From Fallopia convolvulus (lineage: Eukaryota > Streptophyta > Magnoliopsida > Caryophyllales > Polygonaceae), in NCBI GenBank assembly GCA_964016875.1, contig OZ024720.1:41631106-41695105 (forward strand): DNA of 64,000 nucleotides, read 5' to 3'. Both the position numbers and the translations under genes were made by a program. Shown here in pieces: positions 63,901 through 64,000 of the stretch (the first letter of the stretch is position 1; the number at the start of each line of letters is the position of its first letter). A model generated the notes under the pieces. It did no database searches. It worked only from the letters and a program-made list of their open reading frames with translations, and was not told the origin of the DNA.

Positions 63901-64000
63901 AGCATAAATTCGAACATAGAAACCGAATCCCACAATTAGGAGTAACATTTACATGCACATTTCATCGAACCCTTGGTGTGCAATGTTAGATCACAAGTCA

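Larger units (their letters stand above)
38982..64000 (+). repeat. 226-bp satellite array, right block (about 111 monomers, runs off the window)
   Basis: Same monomer, period and orientation as the left block. It has its own subtype spectrum: CATCGGACACTTGG, CATCAAACACTTGGCTTGC, GACATCTCATCG with CTGCATTTAGG, GACGTTTCG, CACATTTACGAG and TCATCACGTAACG monomers are frequent here and not noticed at 9132-28757. The array includes several short monomers with internal deletions (near 42745, 45300, 48536, 52948 and 60967). It continues to the last base, so its true length is unknown. Confidence 0.97.

Noticed and set aside
9132..64000. Telomeric or interstitial telomere repeat because of the recurrent ATTTAGGAG box
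   Set aside because: Only one partial TTTAGG per monomer, with no tandem TTTAGGG.
9132..64000. CENP-B box within the monomer
   Set aside because: No stretch resembles the TTCG....A..CGGG core.
1..64000. tRNA, rRNA or other RNA genes
   Set aside because: No cloverleaf-like or rRNA-like sequence noticed; the TGGTATCAGAGC hit is a retrotransposon primer binding site, not a tRNA gene.

Overview
The window looks like nuclear DNA from a plant, most likely a eudicot. It holds CACTA, hAT, Helitron and LTR-retrotransposon remains with plant-type ends, decayed pieces of plant gene families (GH17 beta-1,3-glucanase, B3 domain), and very large tandem-repeat arrays. I cannot name the species. I see no complete, clearly functional protein-coding gene and no RNA gene.

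Layout. Bases 1-4727 are gene and transposon debris: a Helitron 3' end split by a 1,158-bp hAT-like element with a perfect 8-bp target duplication, a GH17 pseudogene fragment, a B3-domain exon fragment and an unrecognised Ser-rich ORF. Bases 4728-9131 are a degenerate CACTA (En/Spm) element read on the minus strand. Its 3' terminus lies at 4728. It keeps palindromic GCGACCATATGGTCGC subterminal motifs, a TNPA-like (Transposase_24-type) pseudogene and the DUF4216 C-terminal part of the Tnp2 transposase. The rest of the element is cut off where satellite DNA begins.

From 9132 to the window end the DNA is essentially one satellite family, all in the same orientation. The monomer is 226 bp (about 36% GC in a by-eye consensus). 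It occupies 9132-28757, 32281-33205 and 38982-64000, about 45.6 kb or roughly 200 monomers. The satellite has higher-order structure: consecutive 3,391-bp (15-mer) and 3,163-bp (14-mer) blocks at 12901-19454, a 1,126-bp pentamer around 55.9-61.0 kb, and smaller duplications of 450, 616, about 1,577, 2,031 and 3,236 bp. Monomer subtypes left and right of the central insertions differ.

Two non-satellite islands interrupt the array. Island 1 (28758-32280) has a TATA-containing promoter-like segment followed by sequence homologous to an LTR, ending in GTGTTACA. Island 2 (33206-38981) carries an LTR of that family (33207-36265), then a second LTR ending at 38359 and followed by an initiator-Met tRNA primer binding site (TGGTATCAGAGC), then a truncated leader. 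There is no cooperative gene system here. The biology of interest is the satellite, which is a candidate centromeric or heterochromatic repeat, its amplification by unequal exchange, and its boundary with degraded transposons.
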